In this document: positions 54,062 through 63,915 of the stretch, piece by piece
Layout of the letters: each line of letters begins with the position of its first letter
How positions within the stretch are numbered: position 1 is the stretch's first letter
Assembly (NCBI GenBank): GCA_947627465.1
Contig: CANQWD010000005.1
Coordinates: 45,910-109,909, forward strand
Length of the DNA: 64,000 nt
Reading direction: 5' to 3'
From: an uncultured Clostridia bacterium
GTDB lineage: Bacteria; Bacillota; Clostridia; Oscillospirales; Ruminococcaceae
The notes under the pieces: generated by a model
Database searches by the model: none
What the model saw: only the letters and a program-made list of their open reading frames with translations
What the model was told of the DNA's origin: nothing
Translations under genes and position numbers: made by a program

Positions 54062-54172
54062 GCAAATTGCGCAAGCCGCCGGGAAAGCGGGACGCAGCGA
54101 AGCGAAGTTCCGCTTTTTCGGCGAGGCTAGCACAAACGGAGCGAAGCGGAGTTTGCGCGGTGCGCAATTTGC
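54062..54172. repeat. 111-bp palindromic element in the ketosynthase-ketoreductase gap
   Basis: Perfect 12-bp arms GCAAATTGCGCA (54062-54073) and TGCGCAATTTGC (54161-54172) enclose a purine-rich GC interior with GACGCAGCGAAGCGAAGTTC. It resembles the element at 20154-20235 and fills the only sizeable gap inside the cluster. Confidence 0.7.
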
Positions 54173-54192
54173 CTTTAAAATAAGGAGAAAAT

Positions 54193-54921
54193 ATGGTTGC
54201 ACTTGTAACGGGCGCGTCGCGCGGTATAGGCAAGGCGTGCGCCCTTAAACTCGCGGAGGACGGCTACGATATCGCCGTGAACTACAATTCCAATGACGCG
54301 AAAGCCGCCGAAACGGTTGCGGAAATTGAAAAGCTCGGTCGAAAAGCCGCAGCGTTCAAGGCGAACACCGCCGACTTGAAAGCGGTTCAGCAGATGTTCC
54401 GCGACGTTCAAAAGGAATTCGGACAGCTTGATGTATTAGTCAATAACGCGGGAGTTGTCGACGACGCTTATCTTCTGATGATAAACGAGGACTCGCTGTC
54501 GCGCTCTTTGGATATCAACATCAAGGGCTATTTTCACTGCGCACAGCAGGCGGCTCTAAAAATGATGAGCAAAAAGCACGGAAAGATCGTGAATGTTTCT
54601 TCCGTAAGCTCGATATTGGCTGTCGAGGGTCAGGGCGTTTATTCGGCGACAAAAGGCGCGGTAAACTCTATGACGGCGACTTTGGCTAAGGAACTCGCGC
54701 CGCGCGGCATTACCGTGAACGCGGTCGCTCCGGGATTTATCGAAACGGAGATGTTAGATCAAATTCCGCCCGAAAAGCTGGAGGAATACAACAAGTCCAT
54801 TCCCGAGGGGCATTTCGGCACGGCGAAGGACGTTGCGAACGTTGTGGCGGCGCTCTGTTCGCCCGCGTTCGATTACGTGACCGGACAAGTTATCGTTATC
54901 GACGGAGGGCTTAGCTTATGA
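54193..54921 (+). CDS. 3-oxoacyl-ACP reductase (FabG-like ketoreductase)
   Basis: The 242-aa short-chain dehydrogenase has the NADP-binding TGASRGIGKA near residues 5-14, NNAG near residue 88, and the catalytic Ser-Tyr-Lys with Tyr150 and Lys154 in VYSATKGAVNS. The C-terminal VAPGFIETEM and VTGQVIVIDGGLSL are typical of FabG. It reduces the beta-keto group made by the ketosynthase. AAGGAG precedes the ATG. The next gene overlaps by four bases (ATGA). Confidence 0.95.
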   Translation: MVALVTGASRGIGKACALKLAEDGYDIAVNYNSNDAKAAETVAEIEKLGRKAAAFKANTADLKAVQQMFRDVQKEFGQLDVLVNNAGVVDDAYLLMINEDSLSRSLDINIKGYFHCAQQAALKMMSKKHGKIVNVSSVSSILAVEGQGVYSATKGAVNSMTATLAKELAPRGITVNAVAPGFIETEMLDQIPPEKLEEYNKSIPEGHFGTAKDVANVVAALCSPAFDYVTGQVIVIDGGLSL

Positions 54922-55367
54922 TGAACTTGCTTGAGATCAACAAGCGCATTAAACAGCGCCCGCCGTTTCAGATGATAGAAAAAGTTTTGGAGCTTGAACC
55001 GAACGTTTCCGCAAAGGGAATTAAAAACGTTTCGGTGAACGAGCCGTACTTTATCGGGCATTTCCCCGAAACGCCGATAATGCCCGGAGTATTGCTGATT
55101 GAATGTGCGGCGCAGCTTTGCAGTCTCGTGATAGCTCCGGAGGACGCGGCGGCGGACGAAAACAAACTCTACGTGCTCTTAAAGGTAAAGGCTTTTAAAT
55201 TCCTGAAACCCGTAGTGCCGGGAGATACGCTGACTATCGACGTTCAATGCACGATGTCGAGCGCGGCGGCTTACGAGTTTTCGGCGACTATCTCCGTCGA
55301 CGGAAAAACGAAAGCCAAAGGCAGTATGCTGTTTACTTCAATTGATAAATCTGCTGTTTACGAGTGA
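54918..55367 (+). CDS. FabZ-like 3-hydroxyacyl-ACP dehydratase
   Basis: The 149-aa hot-dog fold protein has FIGHFPETPIMPGVLLIECA, which contains the catalytic His48 and Glu62, with the same spacing of 14 as in E. coli FabZ (54/68). RPPFQMIEKVLELEP is the usual N-terminal strand. It removes water from the hydroxyacyl chain. It overlaps fabG at ATGA and the next gene at GTGA, so translation of the three is probably coupled. Confidence 0.95.
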   Translation: MMNLLEINKRIKQRPPFQMIEKVLELEPNVSAKGIKNVSVNEPYFIGHFPETPIMPGVLLIECAAQLCSLVIAPEDAAADENKLYVLLKVKAFKFLKPVVPGDTLTIDVQCTMSSAAAYEFSATISVDGKTKAKGSMLFTSIDKSAVYE

Positions 55368-56086
55368 GTTGTGGAATTATGATTATTGATTATACTGCGT
55401 CTATTGTGACGGGCGGGGGACTTCGCCAGCGTATCGAAAATACGCGGATGTTTTACAGCGAGGGCTGTTCGGCGTATTTCGACGATATTTTGAGCAAGCG
55501 CGGAAAAGCGTTTGCGGATTCGGCGTGCGGATTTTTGCTGCTCGACAGCCTTTTGCAGAAGCATAAAGCCGACCGCTTGAACATTGCGATCACGATCGAT
55601 AAAAACGGTCGTCCGCGCACTAACCGCAGCGATCTGGATTTCAGCGTTTCTCACAGCGAGGGCTGCGCCATGTGCGTTGTGGTGATAGGCGAGGGCGCGA
55701 ATGTCGGAGTGGACATTCAGCATGAACGTCCGTATTCTCTTGAAAAAATGACGGAGCTTGCGAAAACGTTTATGAACGATAAGGAATTGACGGCGTTTTG
55801 CTCTCCGAGAGCGAACGCGAAAACTATGCCGCTTATCTCTTACGACAAGGATATTGAGGATTTCGGCGAGAAAAACCGCGAGTTTTACACGGCTTGGACG
55901 CGCCGTGAATCTTATTCGAAACGCATAGGCTCGGATATTTTCGACAATCTGAAAACCGCGAAAATCGACGGCGAAAGCTACCGCGACGGCGTTATAAACT
56001 CTTGCGGCGAACGCTATTATTACAGTATCTGCGCTCCCGCCAAGGCTTTTGAAGAGGAAAACGAAGAATCTGAGGCAAACGAATGA
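55364..56086 (+). CDS. Sfp-type 4'-phosphopantetheinyl transferase
   Basis: The 240-aa protein has the family motifs DFSVSHSEG, VGVDIQHER and FYTAWTRRESYSKRIG (the WxxKExxxK-like site), so it should activate the cluster ACP. The best start is GTG 55364, which overlaps the dehydratase stop; ATG 55379 is a possible alternative with a weak site. An acidic C-terminal tail (EEENEESEANE) is unusual. The next gene overlaps by four bases (ATGA). Confidence 0.92.
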   Translation: MSCGIMIIDYTASIVTGGGLRQRIENTRMFYSEGCSAYFDDILSKRGKAFADSACGFLLLDSLLQKHKADRLNIAITIDKNGRPRTNRSDLDFSVSHSEGCAMCVVVIGEGANVGVDIQHERPYSLEKMTELAKTFMNDKELTAFCSPRANAKTMPLISYDKDIEDFGEKNREFYTAWTRRESYSKRIGSDIFDNLKTAKIDGESYRDGVINSCGERYYYSICAPAKAFEEENEESEANE

Positions 56087-56802
56087 AAATTCTGATTTTG
56101 AACGGAAGTCCGAGAGCGGAACGCTCCAACACGCTTCGGCTTGCCAACGCGTTTGCCGAAGGATTTTCCCAAGCGGATATCGAGACCGTCCACGTTTATA
56201 AGAAAAATATCAAGCCGTGTCTCGGGTGCTTTTCCTGTTGGACGAAAACGCCGGGGCAATGCGTAATAAAGGACGATATGACGGAGCTTTTCGCGAAAAT
56301 CAAGAGCGCCGACGTTATAATCGAGAGTTTTCCGCTTTACTTTTTCGGCATACCGAGCGGATTTAAAGCGTTTATCGACCGCTGTCTGCCGCTGATGAAA
56401 ACCTATCTCGGTTCGGACGACAAGGACGGCACGGACAGCTTCCACGAACTGCGAGACGCGTCCCTCCGCGAGAAGAAATTGGTGCTTATTTCGACTTGCG
56501 GCTACGTGAATGCCGCGCCGATGTACCCCGCGCTGTTAAAGCAGTTCGATATGATCTGCGGAGACGGTAACTACACGGCAATTCTTTGTTCCGAGGGTGA
56601 ACTTTTCGGCTACGAGGGGCTTGCGGAACGTCAAAAGCGCGGCTATCTTGCCGACGTTACAAAAGCGGGTGCGGAGTTTTACGAAAACGGAAAACTGTCT
56701 GCGGAAACTCTGCAAAAGCTGGAAAAGCCCGTGCTCTCTCCGAGCGGTTTTGAGAAAATAGTCCGCTCCCATTGGGGCGGCGAGGATTTTCCGCAAATTT
56801 AA
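56083..56802 (+). CDS. Flavodoxin-fold NAD(P)H-dependent oxidoreductase
   Basis: The 239-aa protein begins MKILILNGSPRAERSNTLRL, an FMN-binding loop, and has PCLGCFSCW with a cysteine pair like iron-sulfur flavoproteins, then VIIESFPLYFFGIPSGFKAF. It belongs to the NADPH-dependent FMN reductase superfamily. Its role in the cluster is unclear; it could reduce or oxidise the acyl product, or supply electrons. It overlaps the transferase gene by four bases. Confidence 0.9.
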   Translation: MKILILNGSPRAERSNTLRLANAFAEGFSQADIETVHVYKKNIKPCLGCFSCWTKTPGQCVIKDDMTELFAKIKSADVIIESFPLYFFGIPSGFKAFIDRCLPLMKTYLGSDDKDGTDSFHELRDASLREKKLVLISTCGYVNAAPMYPALLKQFDMICGDGNYTAILCSEGELFGYEGLAERQKRGYLADVTKAGAEFYENGKLSAETLQKLEKPVLSPSGFEKIVRSHWGGEDFPQI

Positions 56803-56852
56803 CCGACATACAATATGTCGGGAAACAGCTTACGGTGAAGAAGTGAAATTTA

Positions 56853-56884
56853 AAGGCGCGTCTTATTAAGGACGCGCCTTTTGA
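56853..56884 (+). terminator. Terminator of the ketosynthase cluster
   Basis: AAGGCGCGTC pairs with GACGCGCCTT and is followed by TTGAT. The U-tract is short. The same stem could also act on the minus-strand tiny-gene operon. Confidence 0.65.
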
Positions 56885-56947
56885 TATTTCAATTTAAGAT
56901 TAATTATACAATACAATCAGTTTTTTTAAAATTTCAATTTACTTAAA

Positions 56948-57010
56948 TCAGATGTCGTCGTCGACCCACTTCATAAACGACAGCACCAAAACAGCCATTA
57001 CACTAAACAT
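56948..57010 (-). CDS. 20-aa peptide (hydrophobic with acidic C-terminus), function unknown
   Basis: This tiny frame translates as MFSVMAVLVLSFMKWVDDDI. A strong ribosome binding site (AAGGGAGGA) lies 6 nt before the ATG, rarely seen by chance. It lies 40 nt after the 45-aa gene on the same strand. The peptide is a single short hydrophobic helix with an acidic tail. Possible roles are a small membrane peptide or a type I-like toxin; neither is shown. Confidence 0.5.
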   Translation of the reverse strand: MFSVMAVLVLSFMKWVDDDI

Positions 57011-57050
57011 AATCTATCCTCCCTTCATATTGGTGTTAAAATTCATTTGT

Positions 57051-57188
57051 TCAAGATTTTCCGCCGCGCTTTGTTCCGCTGTCGGAACGCTTGCCATGCC
57101 ATTGACCGTTCTTGTTGCGACTGCGGTTTTGATTTGCCGTCGGACCTGTTTTTACACGCGGACCGTGAGTATCCTTAGGGCTGGGCAT
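57051..57188 (-). CDS. 45-aa basic Asn/Gly/Lys-rich protein, function unknown
   Basis: The frame begins MPSPKDTHGPRVKTGPTA and ends GQWHGKRSDSGTKRGGKS. An excellent ribosome binding site (AAAGGAGGTG) precedes the ATG. It is driven by the sigma-A promoter at 57371-57399 through a leader of about 175 nt. The composition (many N, Q, K, G, no Cys) is loosely like minor spore proteins, but a vegetative promoter argues against that. No family is recognised. Confidence 0.6.
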   Translation of the reverse strand: MPSPKDTHGPRVKTGPTANQNRSRNKNGQWHGKRSDSGTKRGGKS

Positions 57189-57370
57189 AAAAATAACACC
57201 TCCTTTTGTATGGTCTTACATCAGAATTATAAACAACAAATACAATAATTTATCAGAATAAATATAAGTGTTATTTCATCATCTTAAGCAAACCGCACAA
57301 CAAAGGACGTGCCTATATGTGGGAAAGCCACTATTAAATTTTAATTATATAAGAATTTTTATTTGTTAAT

Positions 57371-57399
57371 ATTATACACCAAAGTTCGCTCAAAGTCAA
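57371..57399 (-). promoter_or_regulatory. Sigma-A type promoter of the tiny-gene pair
   Basis: On the minus strand, TTGACT (57394-57399) and TATAAT (57371-57376) have a 17-bp spacer. The leader (57189-57364) contains GTGGCTTTCCCAC, a small hairpin. Confidence 0.8.
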
Positions 57400-57446
57400 T
57401 AGACATTTTGTACAAAATTTCAAAAATTATCTTGTTATAAAGCAAC

Positions 57447-57494
57447 AAAAATCGGCGCGCCCAGAGTGTTTTCAAGCACTCCGAACGCGCCTTT
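57447..57494 (-). terminator. Terminator of the ppk-containing minus-strand group
   Basis: On the minus strand AGGCGCGTTCGGAGTGC pairs imperfectly with GCACTCTGGGCGCGCC-like sequence, and GATTTTTGTT follows. It lies just after the last gene. Confidence 0.75.
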
Positions 57495-57501
57495 CGTTAA
57501 A

Positions 57502-57975
57502 TTATGGGTAAAATGCCGCCCATCTGTAATAAGCTCTGAAAACAACAAACGCGGTGAAGTAGAAAACGGGGTCGGAAAGTATCAGCACGGCGCGTTCGCG
57601 GGCGGAAGTGAGTTCGTCCTCGATTTTCAAAATCCTGTAAAGCACATTGCACAAAAACTCCGCCGAAACGCAAATGAAAAACATCGTCGTTGACGCGCGG
57701 TTGTATAGAAGGTCGTCGCAAAAAACGATAAGCACCGTCGGAATGAGCCGCCGCTTGAAGTAGCTCGACGTGTCGATTTTCAGCGCGAGCGTAAGGATTA
57801 TCGGCAGCAGTCCGCCGAGCACAATCGTCACAAGCGCCGTGATGTGAACCGCGAGACCGTCCTGCGCGCTTTCCAAGAAGAACTGCTGCAACAGCAAATA
57901 AACCGCACTCACGACCAGATTTAACCACGGGAACGCCAGCGACAGCGCAAGGTTTTGAATAGGAAAACCGTTCAT
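57502..57975 (-). CDS. Four-TM membrane protein, function unknown
   Basis: The 157-aa protein has hydrophobic segments at about 12-30, 43-65, 80-112 and 130-150 (LVTIVLGGLLPIILTLALKI is the clearest). No family is recognised. It lies 12 bp after ppk on the same strand and is likely co-transcribed; whether it helps polyphosphate metabolism is unknown. The upstream ribosome binding site is weak, so translation may depend on ppk. Confidence 0.7.
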   Translation of the reverse strand: MNGFPIQNLALSLAFPWLNLVVSAVYLLLQQFFLESAQDGLAVHITALVTIVLGGLLPIILTLALKIDTSSYFKRRLIPTVLIVFCDDLLYNRASTTMFFICVSAEFLCNVLYRILKIEDELTSARERAVLILSDPVFYFTAFVVFRAYYRWAAFYP

Positions 57976-57987
57976 AGATAGCTTTAT

Positions 57988-60126
57988 TTAACGCTTCAGC
58001 TTGCGTATCTTTACCTTGACGGGCGCCGAGGGATCCGCGGTTGCGGCGGCTTCGGCTTTTGGCTGAACTTGCGGCGCGTCGGAGGTTCCGCCCGCCGCCT
58101 TGTATGCTTCCTCGTAGAAGAAGCTCTGCGAATTGAGCGGCGGCTCCGCGTTCCGGACGTGTCTGTATTGTCCGTCCGCGCCAAGCTCTCTGGCTTTTAT
58201 GTTATCGCGGAACATCGTGTTGAACATCGCGCAAACGCGGGCAGCAAGGGATTTGTCGAGAACGGGCGCGGCGACTTCAACGCGCTTTTCGGTGTTTCGC
58301 GTCATGAAGTCGGCGCTGGAAATGTAAACGCGGCGGCGCTCGTCTTTGCCGAAGATATAAATGCGAGAGTGCTCGAGAAATCTTCCGACTATCGAGATAA
58401 CGCGGATATTTTCCGTTTCGCCTTCAACGCCCGGGATAAGGCAGCATATTCCGCGCACGATAAGCTCCACGCGAACGCCCGCCCGCGAAGCCTCGGCGAT
58501 TTTTTCTATCAGGTCCTTGTCGGTAAGCGAGTTTATCTTAATGCCAATGTAACCGTCCTTGCCGTAGGTGATCTCGTTGTCGATGTACTCGACAAGGCGG
58601 CTCTTCAGACCTTTCGGGGCTACCAAAAGCCTGTTGGTGCTCTCAACCGTAGAGCCTATCATCAGGGCGTTGAACACCACGGAAGCGTCCGAGCCGATAT
58701 CGCGGTCGGAAGTCATCAGCGTGAGATCCGTGTAGAGCTTCGAGGTGCGCTCGTTGTAGTTTCCCGTGCCGACTTGCGTTATGTAGCAGACGTCGTTTCC
58801 GTTGCGGAGCGTTATAAGCAGAAGCTTGGAGTGTACTTTAAGCTCCTCTAGTCCGTAAATTACGGTAACGCCCGCTTCCTCCAACTGCTTCGACCAGCCG
58901 ATGTTGTTTTCCTCGTCAAATCTCGCGCGAAGTTCTACGAGAGCCAAAACGTCCTTGCCGTTCTCGGCGGCTTTGTTCAAGGCGTTTATTATCTTGCTGT
59001 CGCGCGCCACTCTGTAAAGCGTTATCTTTATCGAGGAAACGTCGGGATTTACCGCAGCTTCTTCCAGCAGATTTATAAATTGATTGATGTTTTCATACGG
59101 GTAATTCAGCAGAATGTCGCGCTGCTTTATCTGTTCGATAAGCGGAACGTTCGGGAGGATTTCGGGCGACTTCTGCGGCGACAGCGGACGGAAGAACAGT
59201 TCTGTTTTCTTTTCGAGACGCTTTTCAAGGTTTGAAATAAAGCCCATTGAGAGCGGCGCGAACTGCTTGAACACAAATTCTTCGTTTATCGCGAGAATTT
59301 TCGCTATGCTTGAAACTATATCCTTGTCGGGACTGCCTTGGAACTCCAGCCGCACGGGGCAGAGCTTTCGGCGCTTCTTAACGAGTTTGCTCATAATGTC
59401 GCGGAAGTCCACGTCCTGATCGAACAAGCCCTCGTCTATCTCGATATCGGCGTTGCGCGTCACGCGGAAAATACATTTCCCCACGATCTCAAAATTAGAC
59501 CAGACTTGTTTTGCGTAGCGGCATATCAGTTCCTCAATAAGGATAAACTTGCCCGTACCCGGAAGAAAAACTATGCGCGGCAGATTTTCCGAAGCGGGCA
59601 GAATGCCTATGGTGGTTTTCGCGTTGTCGGTCTTGCGCTTCAGCTTGCACCCAACGTAGATCTCGCCGTTTTTGAGGAACGGCACGGGGTGTTTCTTGTC
59701 GACCACTCCCGTAAACAGCAGCGGACGAACCTCGCGCGTAAAATACGCTTTTAGAAACGCGTCCTCCTCGGGGGAGAGCGAGTTTTCGGAAATATGCTCA
59801 ACGCCGTATTCGGAAAGCCCGCGCATAATGTCGGCATAAGCTTCGTCTTTTATCGGCAGCATATCCTTGACGCGCTTCGCGATCTCGGAAAGCTGCTCCT
59901 TGGCGGTCATGTTGGTCTTGTTCTCGCGGTCTTTCGGGTCGTAGAGCATTTTGTCATGAAGCGACCCCACGCGTATCATAAAGAACTCGTCGAGGTTCGA
60001 GCAGAATATCTGCACAAATCTCAATCGTTCAAAGAGCGGCGTGTTTTCATCTTCCGATTCTTCAAGTACGCGCCCGTTGAATTTCAGCCACGAAAGCTCT
60101 CTGTTGTCGTAAAACGGTTTTGACAT
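57988..60126 (-). CDS. ppk: Polyphosphate kinase 1
   Basis: The 712-aa enzyme makes inorganic polyphosphate from ATP. It has the four-domain PPK1 layout: an N-terminal helical domain from SWLKFNGRVLEESEDENTPL, a head domain, and two phospholipase D-like domains. The autophosphorylated His lies in VHSKLLLI near residue 432 and a second His in EHSRIYIFG near 585. The Ala/Pro-rich C-terminal tail (TADPSAPVKVKIRKLKR) is beyond the usual end. It belongs to a minus-strand group of genes with small gaps downstream of pyrG. Confidence 0.96.
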   Translation of the reverse strand: MSKPFYDNRELSWLKFNGRVLEESEDENTPLFERLRFVQIFCSNLDEFFMIRVGSLHDKMLYDPKDRENKTNMTAKEQLSEIAKRVKDMLPIKDEAYADIMRGLSEYGVEHISENSLSPEEDAFLKAYFTREVRPLLFTGVVDKKHPVPFLKNGEIYVGCKLKRKTDNAKTTIGILPASENLPRIVFLPGTGKFILIEELICRYAKQVWSNFEIVGKCIFRVTRNADIEIDEGLFDQDVDFRDIMSKLVKKRRKLCPVRLEFQGSPDKDIVSSIAKILAINEEFVFKQFAPLSMGFISNLEKRLEKKTELFFRPLSPQKSPEILPNVPLIEQIKQRDILLNYPYENINQFINLLEEAAVNPDVSSIKITLYRVARDSKIINALNKAAENGKDVLALVELRARFDEENNIGWSKQLEEAGVTVIYGLEELKVHSKLLLITLRNGNDVCYITQVGTGNYNERTSKLYTDLTLMTSDRDIGSDASVVFNALMIGSTVESTNRLLVAPKGLKSRLVEYIDNEITYGKDGYIGIKINSLTDKDLIEKIAEASRAGVRVELIVRGICCLIPGVEGETENIRVISIVGRFLEHSRIYIFGKDERRRVYISSADFMTRNTEKRVEVAAPVLDKSLAARVCAMFNTMFRDNIKARELGADGQYRHVRNAEPPLNSQSFFYEEAYKAAGGTSDAPQVQPKAEAAATADPSAPVKVKIRKLKR

Positions 60127-60166
60127 AATATCACCCCATATTCTTTATTCAAAGCCCTTGTTTCCT

Positions 60167-60505
60167 CTAAATGTTGGTATCCGTCTGACGATCTATCTCG
60201 TCAAGCGTTTCAAGCCGATTATCAAGAAACTCCAAAGAAACCTCATCTCCGTTATTGTAAACGGAAACATCGGCGCCCGCCATGCGGAGTTTATCTATCA
60301 TTCCGCGAAATTCCCGTTTTCTGTCAATGTCGTTCAGTTCCTCCAAAACGTCGTGATTTTCCAAATCAAACTCCACGGCAAAATCGCAGTTTTCAATTTT
60401 CTGTTTGATATCACCCATTGACAGAGAACCGTCAAATTCCCTTATGATTTTAACATATTTTATAAGCGAAGCGTCCTTTTTCACCTTTAATTGAATTAAG
60501 TCCAT
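60167..60505 (-). CDS. Acidic cytoplasmic protein, function unknown
   Basis: The 112-aa product (from MDLIQLKVKKDASLIKYVKI) looks like a small alpha/beta protein with a central FDGSLSMGDIKQKIE. It resembles ribosomal L7/L12-type or ACT-like small domains only in length; I do not recognise it. The start at 60505 uses GGAGGAG close by; the longer frame to 60529 lacks a site. It lies between ppk and the DUF3795 gene in the same group. Confidence 0.7.
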   Translation of the reverse strand: MDLIQLKVKKDASLIKYVKIIREFDGSLSMGDIKQKIENCDFAVEFDLENHDVLEELNDIDRKREFRGMIDKLRMAGADVSVYNNGDEVSLEFLDNRLETLDEIDRQTDTNI

Positions 60506-60535
60506 TTTCTCCTCCGCGTTTAGCAGCATGAAGTA

Positions 60536-60916
60536 CTATTTTTTATTAAGGTTGTTTTCCTTGTTGAAAAACGCCTTTGTCAACATCTCCAGTTCTTCTT
60601 TGGAGCAGACCTGTCTGCATTTTTCCTCGTATTCCTTTGAGCGCCCCAGCATATCGGATATCTTGCCGCACTGGAACTCTCCGCATTGATTGCACTTTTC
60701 GACGTTATGTACTTCGGTACACTCCACCAAACGGTATGTACACTCTTTATGCGACGAGCACCCCGAACAGGCTATTTCTTCGTTGGAAACGATCGTTTCC
60801 CTCATACCTATCCTGAACCATAATTCCGCCGTCTTTTTCAGTTCCTCGTCGCTGTGGGCGTTATATCGGGGACATTCAAGGCAGTTGTCGCCGCATAGGG
60901 TAATCTTTTCGTCCAT
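60536..60916 (-). CDS. DUF3795-like cysteine-rich protein
   Basis: The 126-aa product begins MDEKITLCGDNCLECPRYNA and has further cysteine pairs in ACSGCSSHKEC and KCNQCGEFQC, the pattern of DUF3795 proteins, which probably bind zinc. Function is unknown. ATG 60916 follows AAGGAGAAGG; the longer frame up to 60982 runs into the lipoprotein gene. It starts 10 bp after the lipoprotein stop. Confidence 0.85.
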   Translation of the reverse strand: MDEKITLCGDNCLECPRYNAHSDEELKKTAELWFRIGMRETIVSNEEIACSGCSSHKECTYRLVECTEVHNVEKCNQCGEFQCGKISDMLGRSKEYEEKCRQVCSKEELEMLTKAFFNKENNLNKK

Positions 60917-60926
60917 TTCCTTCTCC

Positions 60927-61832
60927 TTATCGTGTATCTTTACTGTCGGTTCCCGATACCTCGGAACTCGTGCCTTCCGCAAACTCGGAAAGATTGTGCA
61001 GCCACTTTTCCATATCGACTACGCAATATGTTCCCAGCTCGTCGACCGTCGCGGAAACGGTGTTGGTTTCCTCGTCTATCGTGGTCTCGATAGGCAGCAG
61101 CATATTTATATCCTCAAAATACTTAAAGACATTGAAGCGCCTTACGCCCTGAAGCTCCTTTTCATCGGGATACAGATTAAGTTCGTTTTCGATATATTCA
61201 TCGCCGATTTTAAAATGAAGAATTACTTCGCCGATATCTCCGCCGGTATATTTCAGATCTATTGTGCGCCCAAGCTGTGTGTCGTTTTCGACTACGTGTG
61301 AATATCCGCTTTTTCCCGCCGTCAGCGTTTTGTTGACGTTGCCCGCCGCCGTAATTTCAAGCGAAAGCGTATACGGGCTGTCCTTGGTGTTGACTTGTTT
61401 CAGCGCGTCGCTGTCCGCGAAAACGGTCTGTTTTACCTTGTATTCCGCGTCGGGCACTCTGAAAGTTTGCGGATTTTTCGGATCAAGCCCGAGCACTTCT
61501 TCATCGCTGTCGGTGAGCTTGTCGCCGTCGGAGTCTCTGTCGGGGTCGTCAAAAGCGCCCACAATGCCTTTTATCAAGCCGTTTATCGTTTTCCCGATAC
61601 GGGCGGCTTTCTCGTCGCTTGAAGAGGTGCATGAGGAAGTTTCGGACGAAGCCTCGGAATTTTCTTGCACCGAGACTTCGCTCCGCTCTGTATCGGAAAA
61701 TGACGTTTCCGCCGTCGGCACGGCATAGCTTTCGGTTTCCTCCGAACAGCCGCAGATACAGCACGGCATGATCGCGGTTATCAAAGCGGCGGCTAAAATG
61801 TTTTTGGCTTTTTGGGTAAAGTTGTTGTTCAT
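60927..61832 (-). CDS. Lipoprotein with thrombospondin type 3-like calcium-binding repeat
   Basis: The 301-aa product has a signal peptide (from MNNNFTQKAKNILAAALITA) and a lipobox-like CCICGC. After a Ser/Glu-rich linker, DPDRDSDGDKLTDSDEEVLG and LDPKNPQTF form a TSP3/dockerin-like calcium-binding motif near residues 95-125. The rest is beta-rich (about 170 aa). The start at 61832 was chosen because AGGAG precedes it and the signal peptide begins there; the frame further up runs through the repeat at 61876-61930. Role unknown. Confidence 0.85.
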   Translation of the reverse strand: MNNNFTQKAKNILAAALITAIMPCCICGCSEETESYAVPTAETSFSDTERSEVSVQENSEASSETSSCTSSSDEKAARIGKTINGLIKGIVGAFDDPDRDSDGDKLTDSDEEVLGLDPKNPQTFRVPDAEYKVKQTVFADSDALKQVNTKDSPYTLSLEITAAGNVNKTLTAGKSGYSHVVENDTQLGRTIDLKYTGGDIGEVILHFKIGDEYIENELNLYPDEKELQGVRRFNVFKYFEDINMLLPIETTIDEETNTVSATVDELGTYCVVDMEKWLHNLSEFAEGTSSEVSGTDSKDTR

Positions 61833-61875
61833 AAGATTACTCCTGTCTTCGAAAATCCGCAGAGGTTTCTTGTTT

Positions 61876-61930
61876 TTAAGGCAACACCGTACAAAGCACG
61901 AAGTGCGGTCTTTGTGCGGTGCTGCCTTAA
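61876..61930. repeat. 55-bp TTAAGGCAACACCG element, short form
   Basis: TTAAGGCAACACCGTACAAAG (61876-61896) and the complement of CTTTGTGCGGTGCTGCCTTAA match with two mismatches. It is a shortened relative of 1282-1461. In the transcript it is a strong hairpin between pyrG and the downstream lipoprotein gene and may reduce read-through. Confidence 0.75.
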
Positions 61931-61957
61931 GCCTTTGGTTTCCGATATGGGCGCGTA

Positions 61958-63658
<1,701 letters not shown>

Positions 63659-63703
63659 TTAAGGAAACGCCGAATAAAACAAATTTTAGTACAAGTTTCA
63701 TTG

Positions 63704-63915
63704 GTTTGTAGAAAAAAATTCTATTTTCAGACCGATAAAATTATTACAGAAGAAATCTTTTCTCGCTTTTTTTGTGTTGAAGTGGAATTGTTACGCGAAA
63801 ATTGAAATAAAAAGCTTTGCTCTCTTTTTTAATGCTGAATTGGAATTGTTACCTTGCAGTTGCGAGGGGAAAACCCTACGGGAGGGGGAGAGGGGGCGTC
63901 GGTAACGTGTTGCGC
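63704..63915 (+). repeat. Dispersed repeat family, copy C
   Basis: The plus strand reads TTTGTAGAAAAAAATTCTAT, TTACAGAAGAAATCTTTTCT, TTAATGCTGAATTGGAATTG and GAGGGGGCGTCGGTAACG, which match the minus strand of copy A (31157-31550). An internal part is duplicated: AAGAAATCTTTTCTCGC and AAGCTTTGCTCTC each precede a GTTGAAGTGG/GCTGAATTGG box. Beyond 63915 I see only GC-rich palindromic sequence to the window end. Confidence 0.6.
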
